Below, one piece after another: positions 6,434-13,449 of a stretch of DNA of 18,669 nucleotides. The translations under genes and the position numbers were made by a program. Every line of letters starts with the position of its first letter. Position 1 is the stretch's first letter. The notes under the pieces were generated by a model. The model did not search any database. It was not told where the DNA came from and saw nothing but the letters and a program-made list of their open reading frames with translations. The DNA is from Treponema sp. (GTDB lineage: Bacteria > Spirochaetota > Spirochaetia > Treponematales > Breznakiellaceae). The DNA lies in contig JAITAW010000075.1 of assembly GCA_031283905.1 (NCBI GenBank), positions 1 through 18,669 of the forward strand, given 5' to 3'.

Positions 6434-6608
6434 AGCGGGCTTGGCTTTACGCCGCTACCCTTGCTCCAGCCATCTTCAGGACTACGTCCTTCCATCAGCT
6501 TCCATTGCCCTTACTCCTTGGCGATTTTCTACGCCGCTAATATCAGGGCAACAGACCTCAGTACAATAAATTCCCTCTCGAACAACAGGTTTTTCCACGA
6601 AAAACCTG
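6434..6608 (-). other. hairpin-rich element in the rpsD-rpoA gap
   Basis: Four inverted repeats follow one another on the - strand. First, CAGGTTTTT/AAAAACCTG (6586-6608, 9 bp, 5-nt loop). Second, TTGCCCT/AGGGCAA (6505-6551, 7 bp) enclosing GGCG/CGCC (6520-6535). Third, AGGAC/GTCCT (6478-6490). Fourth, AGCGG/CCGCT (6434-6456). The 10-mer TACGCCGCTA occurs twice (6448-6457 and 6530-6539). There is no T-run after the first hairpin, so it is not a standard terminator. It may be a structured leader, a small RNA or an inserted dispersed repeat. Confidence 0.35.
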
Positions 6609-6637
6609 ACACCTTGCGACTCTGCGAAGCGGTTCAT
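6482..6637 (-). CDS. possible 51-residue ORF coupled to rpsD
   Basis: An ATG at 6637 overlaps the rpsD TGA as ATGA and opens a frame of 51 residues containing Cys25, Cys29 and Cys30, ending at TAG (6482-6484). No family is recognised and no good Shine-Dalgarno precedes the ATG. A strong AAGGAG lies before an internal ATG at 6505, which would make only a 7-residue peptide. A second frame (6331-6495, 54 residues) continues from there into rpoA, so the pair could be a frameshifted gene or chance. The same bases hold the hairpins. Confidence 0.22.
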   Translation of the reverse strand: MNRFAESQGVRFFVEKPVVREGIYCTEVCCPDISGVENRQGVRAMEADGRT

Positions 6638-7269
6638 TTCGAATACAACTCAACGATCATCTGTTCTTTAATATCCGCAAGATCAGTAACATCATTACGG
6701 CGGGGAACAGCCAAGAATGTACCTTTCATTGCATCAGGATCAAGTCGCAGCCACGGCATTACTCCGGATTTACCAAATTCTTTCAATGCGTCTTTCACAA
6801 GTGAAAGATTTTTGCTTTTTTCCCCAATAACAATTTCATCTTCACTCTTCACCAGATAGGAAGGAATATTCACCCGTTTTCCATTAACCATAATATGCCC
6901 GTGCAGAACAAGCTGCCGCGCCTGACTTCTGCTCACCGCAAAACGCAACCGGTACGCCACATTGTCAAGACGGCGTTCGAGAAGCGCAAATAAATTTTCA
7001 CCGGTAATCCCCGGCATACGCAATGCTCTCTCGAAGAAAAGTTTAAACTGTTTCTCCTGCATTCCATAAATTCGCTTGAGCTTCTGTTTCTCGCGGAGTT
7101 GAATGCCGTAATCGGAACGTTTCCCCGTCCGGGCCTTCGGATCCTTTCCGGGAGCAGCCCGTTTTTTATTGATCGGACATTTATCACTTTTGCACCTATC
7201 GCCTTTGAGCATCAGTTTCTTCTGCTCGGTACGGCATAAACGGCACACAGGACCTGTATATCGCGCCAT
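6634..7269 (-). CDS. rpsD: 30S ribosomal protein uS4
   Basis: Primary 16S rRNA binder that starts assembly of the 30S body and, with uS5, affects decoding accuracy. At 211 residues it has the N-terminal segment with a four-cysteine zinc site (Cys9, Cys12, Cys26, Cys31; CRLC and CKSDKC). The central helical part contains KQKLKRIYGMQEKQF. The S4 RNA-binding domain follows (LERRLDNVAYRLRFAVSRSQARQ, then HGHIMVNGKRVNIPSY). AAGGAG lies just before the ATG, 9 nt after the rpsK stop. In E. coli uS4 represses the alpha operon by binding its mRNA; no such site is evident here. Confidence 0.98.
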   Translation of the reverse strand: MARYTGPVCRLCRTEQKKLMLKGDRCKSDKCPINKKRAAPGKDPKARTGKRSDYGIQLREKQKLKRIYGMQEKQFKLFFERALRMPGITGENLFALLERRLDNVAYRLRFAVSRSQARQLVLHGHIMVNGKRVNIPSYLVKSEDEIVIGEKSKNLSLVKDALKEFGKSGVMPWLRLDPDAMKGTFLAVPRRNDVTDLADIKEQMIVELYSK

Positions 7270-7278
7270 GGTTTCTCC

Positions 7279-7659
7279 TTATATACGCCGTGTCTTACGG
7301 GGTCTACAACCGTTATGGGGAATCGGAGTGACATCATTAATGGATTTTACCTTAATCCCCAACACGCCTAACTCGCGGACAGCGGATTCACGCCCCATAC
7401 CAGGACCCTTCACATATACATGAACTTCCCGTAGACCGGACTGCATCGCTTTTTCCGTAGCCGTTCTAGTTACCGCTTGGGCGGCAAAAGGCGTTGACTT
7501 TTTGGCCCCGTTGAATTTAAGCTGACCGGAACTCGCCCATGAAACAGTATTTCCCATAAGATCGGTAATAGTAACAATAGTATTGTTGAACGTAGCCTGA
7601 ATATATACGTTCCCCTCGTACACTGATCTCTTTTCTTTTCTTTTCTTCGTATTAGCCAC
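7279..7659 (-). CDS. rpsK: 30S ribosomal protein uS11
   Basis: Platform protein of the 30S subunit near the E site and Shine-Dalgarno duplex. Motifs: YEGNVYIQATFNNTIVTITD, GNTVSWASSG, KKSTPFAAQ, REVHVYVKGPGMGRESAVR and the C-terminal DVTPIPHNGCRPRKTRRI. I place the start at a GTG at 7659, directly behind GGAGGAGAT, giving 126 residues. An upstream TTG at 7680 keeps the frame but lies before that Shine-Dalgarno and adds residues absent from the family. An out-of-frame ATG overlaps the GTG. A 90-nt gap without recognisable features separates it from rpsM. Confidence 0.96.
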   Translation of the reverse strand: MANTKKRKEKRSVYEGNVYIQATFNNTIVTITDLMGNTVSWASSGQLKFNGAKKSTPFAAQAVTRTATEKAMQSGLREVHVYVKGPGMGRESAVRELGVLGIKVKSINDVTPIPHNGCRPRKTRRI

Positions 7660-7749
7660 ATCTCCTCCAAACACTTCCAATCATTTTGATTTTAGCAGTT
7701 TTTTTAGCATGGTAACAACAAAACCTCAATACAGTGGCATTGTTACACT

Positions 7750-8115
7750 CTATTTCTTCTTTCCGGCGACAGTTTTCTTTTTGCCTTTACGGGTACGAGC
7801 ATTTGTTCTCGTCCGCTGACCGCGCAACGGCAAACCCTTTCTATGGCGAAGACCACGATAACAACCAATATCCATAAGGCGTTTAATGTTCAACGCAATC
7901 TCGGTCCGCAAACGTCCTTCCACCTTATAATCGTTCTCAATGAGCTGCCTCAGTTCGTTCAACTCTTCTTGGGAAAGATCATTTATCTTACGATTCGGAT
8001 CTATTTTTGTTTTAGCGCAAATTTCATCAGCGCTTGCTCTCCCGATCCCAAAGATATAGGTTAAAGCAATGTTTACATGTTTGTTAGGAAGGTCAACCCC
8101 TGCAATACGTGCCAT
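7750..8115 (-). CDS. rpsM: 30S ribosomal protein uS13
   Basis: Head protein of the 30S subunit that bridges to the 50S subunit and contacts P-site tRNA through its basic tail. It is 121 residues long with RIAGVDLPNKHVNIALTYI at the start, the helix-hairpin-helix IFGIGRAS, RGLRHRKGLPLRGQRT and a Lys/Arg tail. AGGAG is 5 nt before the ATG; this site follows the rpmJ stop closely. Confidence 0.98.
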   Translation of the reverse strand: MARIAGVDLPNKHVNIALTYIFGIGRASADEICAKTKIDPNRKINDLSQEELNELRQLIENDYKVEGRLRTEIALNIKRLMDIGCYRGLRHRKGLPLRGQRTRTNARTRKGKKKTVAGKKK

Positions 8116-8123
8116 ACTTACTC

Positions 8124-8237
8124 CTAACCCTGCTTTTGCTTATGCTTTGGATTTTCACAAATGATACGGACAATGCCGTTCCGCTTGATAACTTTGCATT
8201 TATCACATATAGGCTTTACACTTGTTCGGACTTTCAT
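8124..8237 (-). CDS. rpmJ: 50S ribosomal protein bL36
   Basis: A 37-residue protein that binds 23S rRNA late in assembly. It begins MKVRTSVKPICDKCKV and has the zinc ligands Cys11, Cys14, Cys27 and His32 (CDKC, CENPKH), so it is the zinc-binding form. The Shine-Dalgarno is AAGG/GGGG-rich just before the ATG. It lies between secY and rpsM as in most bacteria; adk, map and infA, often found here, are absent. Confidence 0.97.
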   Translation of the reverse strand: MKVRTSVKPICDKCKVIKRNGIVRIICENPKHKQKQG

Positions 8238-8294
8238 CCTTATTTCCCCTTTTCAATTCTTTATTCATACGCCTGTAGCGCACGTTAAAATCTA

Positions 8295-8323
8295 ATTATC
8301 CTCAATTTAATAGGTTTCGTCAA
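8295..8323 (-). promoter_or_regulatory. sigma70-type promoter upstream of rpmJ
   Basis: On the - strand TTGACG (8323-8318), exactly 17 nt, then GATAAT (8300-8295): five of six matches in both hexamers. Transcription would begin near 8288, about 50 nt before the rpmJ ATG, in the 153-nt gap after secY. It would drive rpmJ-rpsM-rpsK-rpsD and onward as a separate alpha transcript in addition to read-through from the S10-spc genes. Confidence 0.62.
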
Positions 8324-8390
8324 TAGAAGCCTCTCCAAAATACGCCCTATGGAACGGCAGTTCTTGGGACAACTTTAGTTATGGACAATT

Positions 8391-9725
8391 CTATAAATTC
8401 CGTCCTCTTAGCCTGCCGTGCTTCGTCAACCCTTCGTGGTTGTGCATCTTCAAAAGACTTTCAACCTGACTCATGGTATCCAGATCAACGCCGACAAGGA
8501 TCAACAGAGAAGTGCCGCCCATCAAATATGAAATTGAAGACGGGAAATTAAATGCCCATTGTATCAGGGATGGAATAATCGCTATCACGGCCAAGTATAA
8601 AGAACCGGGCAATACAATGCGATTCAGGATTTTAGTTAAATATTTCTCAATATGCTCCGCCCTGATACCGGGTATAGATCCGCCGTTCTCTCTGATGTTC
8701 TTGGCAATCTCTATCGGGTTCAAACTAACCTGCGTATAAAAATACGCAAAAAAGATAATCAGCAACACATATAAAACATTATACAAAAGTCCGTGCGGCG
8801 CTAAAACCCGTGAAATAGCCGCAAGCCACGGCACGTTCCCGCCAATGGTGGAAGCGATCTGTAAAGGAAACGTAAGGATTGACGAAGCAAAGATCACCGG
8901 AATCACGCCGGAGGGATTGATCTTGAATGGGATATAGGTGTTTTGAGCGCCATACATTCTGCGTCCCACCACCCGTTTCGCATAATTCACCGGAATCTTT
9001 CGCTGTCCTTGCTGCTCAAACACTACAAGCGCCACCACCGCGACAAACATCACAAACACTACTATCACGAACACCATATTAAGATCGCCACTCCGAACCC
9101 TTGCGACAAGCTGCCATAGGGCGTGAGGAAGCCGCGCCACGATGCCGGCGAAGATCAAAAGCGAGATGCCGTTGCCGATTCCCCGTTTAGTTATCTGCTC
9201 GCCCATCCACATCAGCAACAAAGTGCCGACCGTCACCGCCAGCATAGCCAACAAGGAGAACGGCACGAGCGGCAACATCAATAGGTGTTCCATGTTCGGA
9301 GAGCGTGATATGCTCTGGGCGTACTGGGTTACCGCAAAAGACTGAATAAGACAGACCACTACGGTACCATACCGCTGATACATATGTATCTTCTTTCTGC
9401 CGCCTTCTTCCTGGGACAATTTTTTTAAGCTGGGAAACACAATAAGCAAAAGCTGCATAATGATCGACATGGAGATGTACGGCATGATACCCAGCATAAA
9501 CACCGAGAAGTTTGAAAACGCCCCGCCCGCAAAGAAATCAAGATAATCGACAAAAGCGTTTCCAGAGTTTTGCTGGGATTGGAAATATATATTCAAATCA
9601 TGCACGTTGATCCCCGGCACAGGAAGCACGGTTCCGATGCGGAACACCACCAGCATGATAAACGTAAAAAAAACCCGCTCCCTTAATTCTTTGACTCTGA
9701 AAATACCAACCAATGAATTAGCCAT
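8391..9725 (-). CDS. secY: protein translocase subunit SecY
   Basis: Pore-forming subunit of the SecYEG channel in the inner membrane, 444 residues with the expected ten membrane segments. Motifs include RIGTVLPVPGI near the first segment, FFAGGAFSNFSVFMLGIMPYISMSI (the plug region, 65-90), TKRGIGNGISLLIFAGI, and a cytoplasmic loop with GQRKIPVNYAKRVVGR. IPGIR and YLTKILNRI follow, and the last loop and tail are MSQVESLLKMHNHEG. AGGA is 7 nt before the ATG, 12 nt after rplO. It is the only membrane protein of the cluster, in its usual spc-operon place. Confidence 0.98.
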   Translation of the reverse strand: MANSLVGIFRVKELRERVFFTFIMLVVFRIGTVLPVPGINVHDLNIYFQSQQNSGNAFVDYLDFFAGGAFSNFSVFMLGIMPYISMSIIMQLLLIVFPSLKKLSQEEGGRKKIHMYQRYGTVVVCLIQSFAVTQYAQSISRSPNMEHLLMLPLVPFSLLAMLAVTVGTLLLMWMGEQITKRGIGNGISLLIFAGIVARLPHALWQLVARVRSGDLNMVFVIVVFVMFVAVVALVVFEQQGQRKIPVNYAKRVVGRRMYGAQNTYIPFKINPSGVIPVIFASSILTFPLQIASTIGGNVPWLAAISRVLAPHGLLYNVLYVLLIIFFAYFYTQVSLNPIEIAKNIRENGGSIPGIRAEHIEKYLTKILNRIVLPGSLYLAVIAIIPSLIQWAFNFPSSISYLMGGTSLLILVGVDLDTMSQVESLLKMHNHEGLTKHGRLRGRNL

Positions 9726-9737
9726 GTAACTTTCCTT

Positions 9738-10205
9738 TTATTCGGCAATTTGCTCGGCAATTGCCGCACCGGAAACCGTACCACCCGCTTTTTCGATCTT
9801 CTCTTTCGCCGAATTTGAAAACGCCTTAACCGTAAGGGTGAGTTTTTTTGTAAGCTCTCCGTTTCCAAGCACTTTTACCGGCAACTTTCCTTTAACAAGT
9901 CCTTTTATTCTGAGGGTTTCAACGCTTACCGTTTCTCCATTTTCGTACCGTTTCTCTATTTCATCAAGATTTATTGTCTGGAATTCCTTCTTAAACGGAT
10001 GATTCGAAAAACCTCTGCGAGCAAGCCTGCGGTATAGGGGCATCTGGCCTCCTTCAAAACCCACGTATGTCTTGCCGCCGGAGCGAGACTTCTGCCCTTT
10101 ATTGCCCCTGCCCGCCGTTGTACCTCTACCGGAACCCTGCCCTCTCCCAACGATGCGTTTCTTTCTATTTGCACCTTCAGGAGCGCGTAAATTAAAATCG
10201 TGCAT
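9738..10205 (-). CDS. rplO: 50S ribosomal protein uL15
   Basis: Late-assembly large-subunit protein, 155 residues. The glycine- and arginine-rich N-terminal extension (RGQGSGRGTTAGRGNKGQKSR) penetrates the 23S rRNA; FEGGQMPLYRRLARRGF follows. The C-terminal domain has GKLPVKVLGNGELTKKLT and a family-typical AFSNSAKEKIEKAGG. The start overlaps the rpmD stop as TAATG, with GGAGG 8 nt upstream. Confidence 0.98.
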   Translation of the reverse strand: MHDFNLRAPEGANRKKRIVGRGQGSGRGTTAGRGNKGQKSRSGGKTYVGFEGGQMPLYRRLARRGFSNHPFKKEFQTINLDEIEKRYENGETVSVETLRIKGLVKGKLPVKVLGNGELTKKLTLTVKAFSNSAKEKIEKAGGTVSGAAIAEQIAE

Positions 10206-10387
10206 TATTTCACTTCCTCCACGGTTACCAGATGAGAAACACCCCGAATCATTCCCTTAATAGCAGGAGTATCTTCCTGTTCCGTCACGGAACCGATCTT
10301 TCGAAGTCCAAGAGAACGCACCGTTGCTCTCTGCTTGGGAAGCGTTCCGATGACACTACGTGTCAACCGAATCTTAATCCGTGCCAT
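10205..10387 (-). CDS. rpmD: 50S ribosomal protein uL30
   Basis: A 60-residue large-subunit protein beginning MARIKIRLTRSVIGTLPKQR, the standard bacterial uL30 opening. Its RATVRSLGLRKIG segment is the conserved rRNA contact. The frame is open a further 11 codons upstream inside rpsE, but the ATG at 10387, with a G-run 4 nt before it, matches the family start. It lies 1 nt after rpsE. Confidence 0.97.
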   Translation of the reverse strand: MARIKIRLTRSVIGTLPKQRATVRSLGLRKIGSVTEQEDTPAIKGMIRGVSHLVTVEEVK

Positions 10388-10388
10388 A

Positions 10389-10931
10389 TTACCCCCATAA
10401 CTCCGAAATAGATTTTCCACGGTTGTGCGCCACAGCCTTTGCGTCCATCATCTGTTTAATACACTCAAAGGTCGCCTTCAGCACATTGTACTGACTCGAT
10501 GCGCCGATAGACTTACTCAACACATCTGTAACACCGCCCGCTTCCATGACAGCCCGCACCGGACCGCCGGCGATAATGCCGGTACCGGAACACGCCGGTT
10601 TCAACACAACGCTTGACGCCTTAAACGCCCCGCGCACTTCATGGGGAATAGTGCCGTTTTTGATGGGCAACATAATAACATTACGCCGCGCTTTTTCTTC
10701 GCTTTTGCGGATCGCTTCAGAAACATCATCCGCCTTTCCAAAACCGTAGCCGACTCTACCCTTTCTATCGCCGATAACAGTCAACGCGGAAAAGGAGAAT
10801 CTACGTCCCCCCTTCACAACCTTTGCCGTTCTATTCAGCTTTACCAACTTGGAAACGGGGAACTCTATTTCTTTCTCCTGTCCCCTATCCCGTTCCTTGC
10901 CTTCATGGGAACGCTCTCTTGCGTGTTCCAT
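10389..10931 (-). CDS. rpsE: 30S ribosomal protein uS5
   Basis: 30S protein at the mRNA entry that works with uS4 in decoding fidelity, 180 residues. A charged N-terminal stretch (~22 residues, mostly Arg, Glu, Lys) precedes the double-stranded-RNA-binding fold: LVKLNRTAKVVKGGRRFSFS, the loop linked to spectinomycin response in other bacteria. VGYGFGKADDVSEAI and GTGIIAGGPVRAVMEAGGV follow, the latter conserved in all uS5. GGGGGT lies 4 nt before the ATG, 9 nt after rplR. Confidence 0.98.
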   Translation of the reverse strand: MEHARERSHEGKERDRGQEKEIEFPVSKLVKLNRTAKVVKGGRRFSFSALTVIGDRKGRVGYGFGKADDVSEAIRKSEEKARRNVIMLPIKNGTIPHEVRGAFKASSVVLKPACSGTGIIAGGPVRAVMEAGGVTDVLSKSIGASSQYNVLKATFECIKQMMDAKAVAHNRGKSISELWG

Positions 10932-10940
10932 ATTTACCCC

Positions 10941-11303
10941 CTAGAATTGTACGCCAGCTTTCCGCGCGCTGTCAGCCATAGCCTTCACGACCCCATGGTA
11001 CAAATACCCGTTCCTGTCAAAAACAACACTCTTAATACCTTTGTCAAGGAGTCGTTTTCCCAATATCTCGCCGATTTGCGCTCCGCCTTCCGTATTCGGC
11101 TTGATGCCGCGCAACTCTCTCTCCATAGTCGAAGCAGACGCAAGCGTATGCCCTTTTGTATCGTCAACCACTTGAATGGATAAATAGCGATTGCTCCGTG
11201 TAACGGTCATACGCGGCCTTTCGGGCGTACCGGAAAGTATTTTCCGTATATGTATTTTTCTTTTGAGCCGTTTCCGGTCTTTATCAAGCATTTTCCTCAA
11301 CAT
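10941..11303 (-). CDS. rplR: 50S ribosomal protein uL18
   Basis: 5S rRNA-binding protein of the central protuberance, 120 residues. It shows the basic N-terminal tail (RKRLKRKIHIRK), then GTPERPRMTVTRSNRYLSIQ, the 5S-binding strand region, and DRNGYLYHGVVKAMADSARKAG at the end, all standard. The ATG at 11303 has AGGA 7 nt upstream; an ATG four codons later has GAGG too close to serve. Confidence 0.97.
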   Translation of the reverse strand: MLRKMLDKDRKRLKRKIHIRKILSGTPERPRMTVTRSNRYLSIQVVDDTKGHTLASASTMERELRGIKPNTEGGAQIGEILGKRLLDKGIKSVVFDRNGYLYHGVVKAMADSARKAGVQF

Positions 11304-11318
11304 ATTCTCATCCTAATC

Positions 11319-11858
11319 CTACTTCACGCCGGACTTGCCAGCTTTGAGCTTGATACGCTCGGTCTCATAACGGATACCTTTACCCTTATACGGTTCAGGT
11401 ACACGCAACTTCCGAATCTCGGCGGCGAACTCACCAACAGCCTGCTTGTCAATACCGCTTATCACGAGCTTACCGCCTTGCTCCACAGCGACACTAAGCC
11501 CCTCAGGTATGTATACGTAAATATTATTGGAATACCCAAGACTCATAACAAGGATGTTATTCCGCATCTCCACCTTATAACCGACACCCGTAACGATCAA
11601 CACCTTGGAAAACCCGACAGAAACACCGGTCACCATGTTGTTCAACAGATTACGATACAACCCATGAAAGGCTTTGGTCTGCTTTTCCTCGTTCACGCGG
11701 TTTACAACTATCTCGCTACCTTTGTTCTCAAACGTGATCACCGGGTGATATTTTTGAACCAGTTTTCCTCTGGGGCCTTCAACAAAAATGACCCCATCCT
11801 TAAAAAAAACTTTTACGCCCGCCGGAACTTTCACCGGAATTTTACCTATATGCGACAT
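11319..11858 (-). CDS. rplF: 50S ribosomal protein uL6
   Basis: Large-subunit protein near the factor-binding site, 179 residues, two related alpha/beta domains. The first begins MSHIGKIPVKVPAGVKV and has VEGPRGKL. The second carries the conserved C-terminal block VPEPYKGKGIRYETERIKLK with a GK-rich end. The Shine-Dalgarno AGGAGAG is directly before the ATG, 9 nt after rpsH. Confidence 0.98.
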   Translation of the reverse strand: MSHIGKIPVKVPAGVKVFFKDGVIFVEGPRGKLVQKYHPVITFENKGSEIVVNRVNEEKQTKAFHGLYRNLLNNMVTGVSVGFSKVLIVTGVGYKVEMRNNILVMSLGYSNNIYVYIPEGLSVAVEQGGKLVISGIDKQAVGEFAAEIRKLRVPEPYKGKGIRYETERIKLKAGKSGVK

Positions 11859-11867
11859 CTCTCTCTC

Positions 11868-12269
11868 CTACCACACGGTACAGATAATTTCTCCGCCCAC
11901 TTTTTTTTCGGCGGCTTTTTTTCCGGTGGTAACTCCAATTGATGTTGATACGATCAAGGTACCATATCCGTTGTAAACCCGAGGCATATCCTTATAACCG
12001 GTGTACACACGGCGTCCGGGTTTCGACACTTTTTCAAGCCCGTGAATGATGGGCCGAGTCGCGTCATCGTATTTCAGCAAGATACGAATGACGTTTACAT
12101 TGTCCGCTGTAGTAGCCTTCTTGAAATTTTTTATATAACCTTCCGTCTTAAGTATCTTGACGATTTCAAGTTTCAACTTTGAGGAAGGGATATCTACCTT
12201 TTCATGCGTTGCCATTCCCGCATTACGGATTTTGGTCAACATATCCGCCACAGGATCAGAAATGCTCAT
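11868..12269 (-). CDS. rpsH: 30S ribosomal protein uS8
   Basis: Primary 16S rRNA-binding protein (helix 21), 133 residues. It opens with MSISDPVADMLTKIRNAGMATH and ends with the family signature GTLIVSTSIGVTTGKKAAEKKVGGEIICTVW, from residue 103. In E. coli uS8 is the translational repressor of the spc operon, binding near rplE; no such hairpin was resolved here. AGGGAG lies 4 nt before the ATG. Confidence 0.98.
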   Translation of the reverse strand: MSISDPVADMLTKIRNAGMATHEKVDIPSSKLKLEIVKILKTEGYIKNFKKATTADNVNVIRILLKYDDATRPIIHGLEKVSKPGRRVYTGYKDMPRVYNGYGTLIVSTSIGVTTGKKAAEKKVGGEIICTVW

Positions 12270-12278
12270 GCTTCCCTC

Positions 12279-12464
12279 CTACCAACTCGATTTTGTAACG
12301 CCCGGAATAAGCCCTTCGCTTGCAAGCTTACGGAAGCAAAGACGGCACATCTCATATTTACGGAGATACCCGCGCGCTCTGCCGCAAATACGGCAACGGT
12401 TTACCTTTCTGGTCTTATACTTAGGCGTTCTCAGCGCCTTTATGATCATAGCTTTTCTTGCCAT
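12279..12464 (-). CDS. rpsN: 30S ribosomal protein uS14, zinc-binding type Z
   Basis: A 61-residue, short, zinc-binding form of uS14 in the 30S head. The ligands are CRIC (Cys24, Cys27) and CRLC (Cys40, Cys43), flanking RARGYLRKYEM. It ends in the usual GLIPGVTKSSW. The start sits 11 nt after the rplE stop behind a G-run. This type lacks the ~40 additional residues of the zinc-free form. Confidence 0.98.
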   Translation of the reverse strand: MARKAMIIKALRTPKYKTRKVNRCRICGRARGYLRKYEMCRLCFRKLASEGLIPGVTKSSW

Positions 12465-12475
12465 ACACCCCCCGT

Positions 12476-13105
12476 CTACTTCCTGAACGGCATGCCGAAC
12501 TTTGCAAGAAAGACTTTCGCCTCAGCGTCTGTCCGCGCCGTTGTTACAATAACGATATTGAGACCCGCTATGCGTTCAATTTTATCAAAATCAATTTCAG
12601 GGAAGATAATCTGCTCGGTGATACCCAGCGAATAGTTCCCATGACCATCAAAAGCGTTCTGATTCACGCCACGAAAGTCCTTGACACGCGACAATGCTAT
12701 ATTGACGAGTCTGTCGAAAAACTCGTACATCATCGCACCGCGCAAGGTTACTTTAACCCCAATTTCCTGCCCCGTACGGATTTTGAAGTTAGCGATGCTC
12801 TTCCGCGCTTTGGTTTTTACGGCTTTCTGTCCAGTGATAAGACTTAAATCCGCAACCGCCGCGTCAAGCAACTTCTTGTTCTGCAACGCCTCGCCTACAC
12901 CCATACTCACGATGATCTTTTCAAGTTTGGGAATCTGCATCACCGACTTATAGCCAAATTCTTTGAAAAGCTCAGGAGCAACCCGCTCACGATAGATATT
13001 CTTGAGGCGGGGTTCGTATTTTTCTCCGCCTTCAGCGGAAACAGATTGTTTTACTTCTGTTTTCTTTTCCGCTGATGCGGTTTTTGCTTCTTTCTTTTCA
13101 CTCAT
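12476..13105 (-). CDS. rplE: 50S ribosomal protein uL5 with N-terminal extension
   Basis: 5S rRNA-binding protein of the central protuberance that contacts P-site tRNA. The core, from about residue 30, has YEPRLKNIYRERVAPELFKEFG, PKLEKIIVSMGVGEA, the loop ITGQKAVKTKARKSIANFKIR and YSLGITEQIIFPEI. The first ~28 residues are a Lys/Glu/Ala/Ser-rich stretch missing from ordinary ~180-residue uL5, bringing the total to 209. The ATG at 13105 overlaps the rplX stop as TAATG and has GGAGAGGT 6 nt upstream, so the extension is probably translated. An ATG nine codons earlier lies within rplX and before that site. Confidence 0.96.
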   Translation of the reverse strand: MSEKKEAKTASAEKKTEVKQSVSAEGGEKYEPRLKNIYRERVAPELFKEFGYKSVMQIPKLEKIIVSMGVGEALQNKKLLDAAVADLSLITGQKAVKTKARKSIANFKIRTGQEIGVKVTLRGAMMYEFFDRLVNIALSRVKDFRGVNQNAFDGHGNYSLGITEQIIFPEIDFDKIERIAGLNIVIVTTARTDAEAKVFLAKFGMPFRK

Positions 13106-13431
13106 TACAACACCTCTCCACATTTTTTGCAAATACGGGTCTTTTTATCTCCATCGATCTTTATACCAATCCGCGTATGCCCACATTTTTTACAGATAAT
13201 CTGTACATTAGAGATGTGGAGAGGAGCTTCAATTTCAATGATACCGCCTCTATCTTGCTGATTGCGCCGTTTCCGAGCTTTCTTAACGATGTTCAAACCT
13301 TCCACCACAACCCGGTCCTTGTCACGCAGTATTTTGAGTATACGCCCCCGTTTTCCCTTGTCCTTACCGGTCATAATTTCAACGGTATCTTCTCTTTTCA
13401 ACTTAAATTTATGCCGTACTTCTTCCGCCAT
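13105..13431 (-). CDS. rplX: 50S ribosomal protein uL24, four-cysteine form
   Basis: Early assembly protein near the tunnel exit, 108 residues. The KOW motif lies in TVEIMTGKDKGKRGRILKI; VEGLNIVKKARKRRNQQDRGGIIEIEAPLHISNV follows. The C-terminal half has two CKKC pairs about 20 residues apart (ICKKCG and RICKKCGEVL), so a zinc site is likely, where many bacteria have no cysteines. AGGTATG precedes the start with AAGG-type pairing, 18 nt after rplN. Confidence 0.97.
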   Translation of the reverse strand: MAEEVRHKFKLKREDTVEIMTGKDKGKRGRILKILRDKDRVVVEGLNIVKKARKRRNQQDRGGIIEIEAPLHISNVQIICKKCGHTRIGIKIDGDKKTRICKKCGEVL

Positions 13432-13449
13432 ACCTTTCTCCTACCGATC

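Noticed and set aside
6586..6608. Hairpin after rpsD as an intrinsic terminator
   Set aside because: Stem is strong enough (9 bp) but no T-run follows on the - strand, so I list it only as part of the structured spacer.
7660..7749. Nine-codon frame (ATGCTAAAA...) in the rpsM-rpsK gap
   Set aside because: No Shine-Dalgarno at a useful distance and too short to judge; the gap shows nothing else I can support.
8366..8388. Repeated GGACAA around an AACTTTAGTT near-palindrome after secY
   Set aside because: Only six bases repeated once and a 4-bp stem; too weak to call an operator or repeat, though a genome copy count would be easy.
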